The translations under genes were made by a program, and so were the position numbers. This document shows positions 41,761-44,783 of a stretch of 44,783 bases of DNA, piece by piece. Each line of letters starts with the position of its first letter. The stretch's first letter is position 1. The DNA is taken from contig JAKAFS010000024.1 in assembly GCA_021817825.1 (NCBI GenBank), forward strand, positions 1-44,783, in the 5' to 3' direction. The DNA comes from Deltaproteobacteria bacterium (lineage in GTDB: Bacteria > Desulfobacterota > Syntrophia > Syntrophales > UBA5619). Under the pieces are notes generated by a model. The model worked only from the letters and a program-made list of their open reading frames with translations. It was not told where the DNA came from and searched no databases.

Positions 41761-42906
41761 TCAAGCCGGGCAGGGGGCCGAGGGGGCGAAGCCCTTCACG
41801 ATCGCCCCGATCTTGATGCAGTCCCGGTCCTCCACATAGCGGTCCGGGGCGACGTCGGCACCGGGCAGCGAGAGGGTCCAGCCGCTGATCCCCCACTTCA
41901 GGTTGACGGCGTCGTAGCCGAGCAGGTTCAAGAGCGCCGTGATCTCGCCGCCGAGATGGCCGTTCTGGTCGTAGACCAGGATCTGGCCGGCCGGGGGCAG
42001 GTGCCGGAGGTTCGCCTTCTTGAAGAGGTCCTTGGGCTGGTAGTGGGCCGTGCCGCAGAGATGGCCGTTCTCATACAATTCATCATTCCGGACATCGAGG
42101 AAAAAGGGGACGTTGAAGTTCTGCTCGTTCCACCGGTCCGCCGGGGACCCCTGGAGCGGATCCAGTTCCGCATAGAGGAGATGATGGAGATAGGGGGCGG
42201 CCATGTGGGCGGGTTTTCCCGCCTTCAGAGAGGTCCGGGCGGCCGCCTCCAGGATCGTCTGCCGATTTCCGGACTTGGTGTTCGCGACCACGGGCAGGGG
42301 ATAGATCTTGGTCGGCTCCTTGAGCGGGCAGATGGCCCGATAACTGCCGCTGGCCGTCCAGACGGCGTCGCGCTGGGCTTCGTAGCGGCCGGGCGCGTAT
42401 TGCGGATCGGCGGTCCAGGAGGTCATCCCCCACTTCAGGTTCCGGGCGTCGAATCCCAGGACGTTCAAGAGGGCCGTCACCTGCGCGCCCAGAAGGCCCG
42501 TATCGCTGTAGACCACGATCGGCCGGTCGCGCGGCAGGCTCCGCAAGATCTGAAAATCGGCGATCTGGCGCCAGGGCACGTTCACGGCGCCGGGGATATG
42601 GCCGGAATAATAGGGGTCCGGCAGCTCCCCGGATTCGGAGGTGCGCACGTCGATGATCCAAGGGCCTTTGAACAGGGTGGGGTTGTAGTACTTGACGTCG
42701 CCGTAGGGGGTGCCGGCCAGCATCAGGGCGTGGAGGTCCTTGGCGAGGATCTCGGCAGGCTTTTTGCGGCTCACGTACTTTTCCGCCGCCTGCCGGATCA
42801 CCTCGAACTGGGTGGCGCCGGAAGGGAGACCGGCCGCGCCGGCGGGAAGATCGGCGAGCATCAGCAGTAAAATCGCCAAGGACAAAATGGTTTTGCGCCT
42901 GCGCAT
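41761..42906 (-). CDS. Exported double rhodanese-like protein lacking both catalytic cysteines
   Basis: 381 residues with a signal peptide (MRRRKTILSLAILLLMLADLPAGAAG) and two rhodanese-like domains. The first has WIIDVRTSESGELPDPYYSGHIPGAVNVPW and VVYSDTGLLGAQVTALLNVLGFDARNLKWGMTSW; the second FFLDVRNDELYENGHLCGTAHY and LVYDQNGHLGGEITALLNLLGYDAVNLKWGISGW. In active rhodaneses the loop after VVY starts with the persulfide Cys; here it is Ser and Asp respectively, so sulfurtransfer by the usual route is unlikely. The near-identical ends of the two domains point to an internal duplication. GGAGGTT precedes the ATG at 42906. Confidence 0.9.
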   Translation of the reverse strand: MRRRKTILSLAILLLMLADLPAGAAGLPSGATQFEVIRQAAEKYVSRKKPAEILAKDLHALMLAGTPYGDVKYYNPTLFKGPWIIDVRTSESGELPDPYYSGHIPGAVNVPWRQIADFQILRSLPRDRPIVVYSDTGLLGAQVTALLNVLGFDARNLKWGMTSWTADPQYAPGRYEAQRDAVWTASGSYRAICPLKEPTKIYPLPVVANTKSGNRQTILEAAARTSLKAGKPAHMAAPYLHHLLYAELDPLQGSPADRWNEQNFNVPFFLDVRNDELYENGHLCGTAHYQPKDLFKKANLRHLPPAGQILVYDQNGHLGGEITALLNLLGYDAVNLKWGISGWTLSLPGADVAPDRYVEDRDCIKIGAIVKGFAPSAPCPA

Positions 42907-42944
42907 CAGACAACCTCCGGCTTTTGTGCCCTTTTTCTTACCCG

Positions 42945-43175
42945 TCAATGCAGGTTCGGCGCTTCCCTGATATCCACGACTTCCCGGCTGATGGGGAGAA
43001 GCGCCGTTTTGACCTTTTCGACTTGGTCCCACTCGATCCTCAGCGAAACGCCGCAGTCGCTGGAGAATTCCCGGGGCGGAGGGATCAGCTTCACCTGGAA
43101 ACCCGCTCCGGCGAGCAATTTTTCCGCCCGCAGGGCGCCGTAGGTCGTGTGAAAGAGAACCACCCCGTAGCTCAC
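42945..43175 (-). CDS. DUF3343 putative Se/S carrier protein (GTG start)
   Basis: 76 residues, the normal size of the DUF3343 (putative Se/S carrier-like) family. It is small and cytoplasmic: VVLFHTTYGALRAEKLLAGAGFQVKLIPPPREFSSDCGVSLRIEW, with Cys41 as the conserved cysteine that may carry sulfur or selenium. The GTG start overlaps the TGA of the cysteine desulfurase gene (GTGA), so the two are coupled. In other genomes DUF3343 lies beside a cysteine desulfurase-like protein and selenium genes such as selD and yedE, the same company as here. A role in handing selenium from the desulfurase to later steps is inferred. Confidence 0.9.
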   Translation of the reverse strand: MSYGVVLFHTTYGALRAEKLLAGAGFQVKLIPPPREFSSDCGVSLRIEWDQVEKVKTALLPISREVVDIREAPNLH

Positions 43176-44320
43176 GATCTTACCACCGCCTCGATGGCCT
43201 TCAGGGTCGCTTGAATCTCCTCCGGGGTGGTGAAGATTCCCGGCGCCAGCCGAACCGTGCCCTGGGGAAAGGAACCGATCGTCCGGTGGGCCGCAGGGGC
43301 GCAATGCAGACCGACCCGGCATAAGACCTCGTGCTCGTCATCCAGGCGGGCGCCGAGTTCCGAGACGCTTTTGTCTGCCGTATCGAAGGAAACCACGGCG
43401 GTGCTGCGCTCCGCGTCGAGGCAGCCGAAGATCCTGACCCCGCGGATCAGGCTCAACCCTTCCAGCAGGGCGGCGGCGACCCTCTTTTCGTGCGCCCGAA
43501 CCGCTGCGATGCCGCGCGCGTTGAGCCAGTCGATCCCGGCCGCAAGCCCCGCCAGCCCCGGGACGTTCAAGGTCCCGCTTTCGAATTTATCGGGAAGAAA
43601 ACCCGGCTGTTCCTCCTTGTCGGAAAGGCTGCCGGTGCCGCCGTAGAGGAGCGGTCTGATACGCTTATGGTCCGTGGCGTCGTTGATGACGAGGCCCCCG
43701 GTGCCGCCCGGCCCGAGCGTTCCCTTGTGGCCCGCAAAGGCCAGCAGATCGATCCCCGCCTGCTGCATGTCGATGGGCACGACGCCGGCGGTCTGGGCCG
43801 CATCGACCAGAAAAAGGGCCCCGGCGCCGTGCGCAAGCGCGGCCAGCTCCGCCAGGGGGGCCAGCGTTCCCACGACGTTGCTGGCATGGCTGACGACGAC
43901 CAAACGGGCCGGGGTCGCGAGCGCCTGGGACCAAAGAGCGAGATCGCAGGTGCCGTCGCTACAGGACGGGATCACTTCGAGCCGGACGCCCCTTTCCGCC
44001 AGGTGGCGGAGGGGCCGCATGACCGAATTGTGTTCCATGGAGCTTGTCAGGACCCGGTCGCCCGGTTGCAGGACCCCCTGGATGGCGAGGTTCAGGGCCG
44101 CCGTGGCATTGACCGTGAAGATGACGCGCAGCGGGTCCTCGACGCCGAAGAGCGCCGCGACCTTTTCCCGGGCATCGAAGACGATCCTCCCCGCGGCGAT
44201 GGACAGCCGATGGCCGGACCGTCCGGGGTTGCCGCCCGCTGCTTCCATGGCCGCAGATACGGCTTTGATGACTTCCGGAGGTTTGGGCCACGAGGTGGCG
44301 GCGTTATCGAGATAGAGCAA
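43172..44320 (-). CDS. Cysteine desulfurase-family protein / selenocysteine lyase-like (TTG start)
   Basis: 382 residues, class V aminotransferase fold, PLP-dependent. LYLDNAATSWPKPPEV at the N-terminus, SMEHNSVMRPL, the PLP lysine in AFAGHKGTLGPGGTGGL, and the catalytic cysteine in RVGLHCAPAAHRTIG are all present. The RxGxHCAP form is typical of the subgroup often found beside DUF3343 and selenium genes rather than of IscS or NifS. It would release sulfur from cysteine or selenium from selenocysteine. TTG at 44320 has AGGAG about seven bases upstream. It lies 19 bases after the CcdA-like gene. Confidence 0.93.
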   Translation of the reverse strand: MLYLDNAATSWPKPPEVIKAVSAAMEAAGGNPGRSGHRLSIAAGRIVFDAREKVAALFGVEDPLRVIFTVNATAALNLAIQGVLQPGDRVLTSSMEHNSVMRPLRHLAERGVRLEVIPSCSDGTCDLALWSQALATPARLVVVSHASNVVGTLAPLAELAALAHGAGALFLVDAAQTAGVVPIDMQQAGIDLLAFAGHKGTLGPGGTGGLVINDATDHKRIRPLLYGGTGSLSDKEEQPGFLPDKFESGTLNVPGLAGLAAGIDWLNARGIAAVRAHEKRVAAALLEGLSLIRGVRIFGCLDAERSTAVVSFDTADKSVSELGARLDDEHEVLCRVGLHCAPAAHRTIGSFPQGTVRLAPGIFTTPEEIQATLKAIEAVVRS

Positions 44321-44339
44321 GGCAATTCTCCTGTGTCGT

Positions 44340-44783
44340 TTATAGGGAACTCAAAATATTCAAGCGATTCATGACAATCAGCACCCCGATGCCGATGAGC
44401 AAAACCCCGCTGACCGCGTAAATCGGGATGGAATAGCGATTCATCCCTTTGAGCAGCGGCAAGACGGAATCGAGGGCCACGGCGATGATCAGGAAGGGAA
44501 TTCCCAGCCCGAGGGAATAAGCGGCCATCAGCGCTGCGCCCTGCGGCGCCGTTTCGGTGGACATGGCCAGCGCCAGGATGCTCGCCAGGATCGGGCCCAC
44601 GCAGGGGGTCCAGGCCAGGGAAAAGAAGCTGCCGATGAAAAAGGAACGCAGGGTGCTCGATGTCTTGCCCAGAGAGGGCGACAGCCGCTTTTCGTAGTTC
44701 AGCCAGGGGATTTTCAGGGAGGCGAGCATGAAAAGGCCGAACAGGATGAGCATGGCCCCGTCAAACTTGGGAAGGACAGTGAA
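44340..44783 (-). CDS. CcdA/DsbD-like membrane protein, C-terminal part
   Basis: Truncated by the window edge; the frame is open through base 44783 (147 codons plus stop). FFSLAWTPCVGPILASILALA is the signature of CcdA and the DsbD membrane domain, with the redox Cys after Thr-Pro; further helices are LGLGIPFLIIAVALDSVL and IPIYAVSGVLLIGIGVLIV. These proteins carry electrons from cytoplasmic thioredoxin to periplasmic acceptors such as TlpA, matching the TlpA gene in the same block. The second redox cysteine would be in the missing part. Confidence 0.9.
   Translation of the reverse strand, partial: FTVLPKFDGAMLILFGLFMLASLKIPWLNYEKRLSPSLGKTSSTLRSFFIGSFFSLAWTPCVGPILASILALAMSTETAPQGAALMAAYSLGLGIPFLIIAVALDSVLPLLKGMNRYSIPIYAVSGVLLIGIGVLIVMNRLNILSSL

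Noticed and set aside
26932-44320. The molybdenum hydroxylase as a selenium-dependent (labile selenium) enzyme served by the yedE block
   Set aside because: No yqeB, yqeC or ygfJ-type gene is present and the two blocks are on opposite strands with an autotransporter between; proximity alone is not enough.
1-44783. tRNA, rRNA, tmRNA or riboswitch genes
   Set aside because: Reading the gaps by eye showed no cloverleaf, anticodon-arm or known riboswitch core; a covariance-model search could not be run, so short RNAs cannot be excluded.

Overview
The window reads as chromosomal DNA of a GC-rich, Gram-negative anaerobe, most plausibly a Desulfobacterota/Syntrophia-type deltaproteobacterium. The grounds are tight gene packing, a trpC-F-B-A run, an EntE-like acid ligase with a full beta-oxidation set, a DctPQM TRAP transporter, a molybdenum hydroxylase, a biotin-type carboxyltransferase, a C-terminal autotransporter beta-barrel (so an outer membrane) and selenium-trafficking genes. 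No species can be named. A complete Illumina P5 oligonucleotide sequence inside one gene (23034-23062) shows an assembly artefact, so this is draft data, perhaps metagenomic.

Layout. 1-3172 (+): end of trpC, then trpF, trpB and trpA. 3198-4370 (-): a CheY-like receiver fused to TPRs. 4725-5201 (+): Hsp20. 5534-7003 (+): an SLC13/DASS-type permease, closed by a strong bidirectional hairpin. 7199-19393 (-): a long catabolic run read right to left: amidohydrolase, nitroreductase, a small unknown protein, EntE-like ligase, enoyl-CoA hydratase, 3-hydroxyacyl-CoA dehydrogenase, SDR, thiolase, acyl-CoA dehydrogenase, then dctP, dctQ and dctM. 19522-20253 (-): a GntR/FCD regulator. An AT-rich divergent promoter region separates it from a plus-strand run (20572-32212): acyl-CoA carboxyltransferase, two CoA-transferase subunits, a metallophosphoesterase/nucleotidyltransferase-like/metallophosphoesterase trio, and a three-subunit molybdenum hydroxylase whose FAD subunit carries a GltD-like oxidoreductase nested inside it. 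Together these look like uptake, CoA activation, hydroxylation or reduction, carboxylation or decarboxylation, and beta-oxidation of an unidentified organic (possibly aromatic or heterocyclic) acid.

32300-35590 (-) is a large autotransporter; behind it lies a short remnant of a YadA-like trimeric adhesin. 36248-44783 (-) is a selenium/thiol-redox block read right to left: CcdA-like membrane protein (cut by the window edge), cysteine desulfurase/selenocysteine lyase-like protein, DUF3343 Se/S-carrier-like protein, an exported double rhodanese lacking both catalytic cysteines, DoxX/MauE protein, a PKD-like exported protein, TlpA thioredoxin, YedE selenium transporter, a second PKD-like protein, and an exported UGSC-family protein. 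The last is interrupted by one in-frame TGA that I read as selenocysteine, with a SECIS-like hairpin at the right distance. An ordinary gene caller would split it in two. This block is the best candidate for an undescribed system: an exported selenoprotein with its own selenium supply and periplasmic thiol-redox partners.

A dispersed REP-like palindromic repeat occurs at 14.6, 26.8 and 40.0 kb, with a half copy at 40.2 kb. No tRNA, rRNA, CRISPR array or intact insertion sequence was seen.
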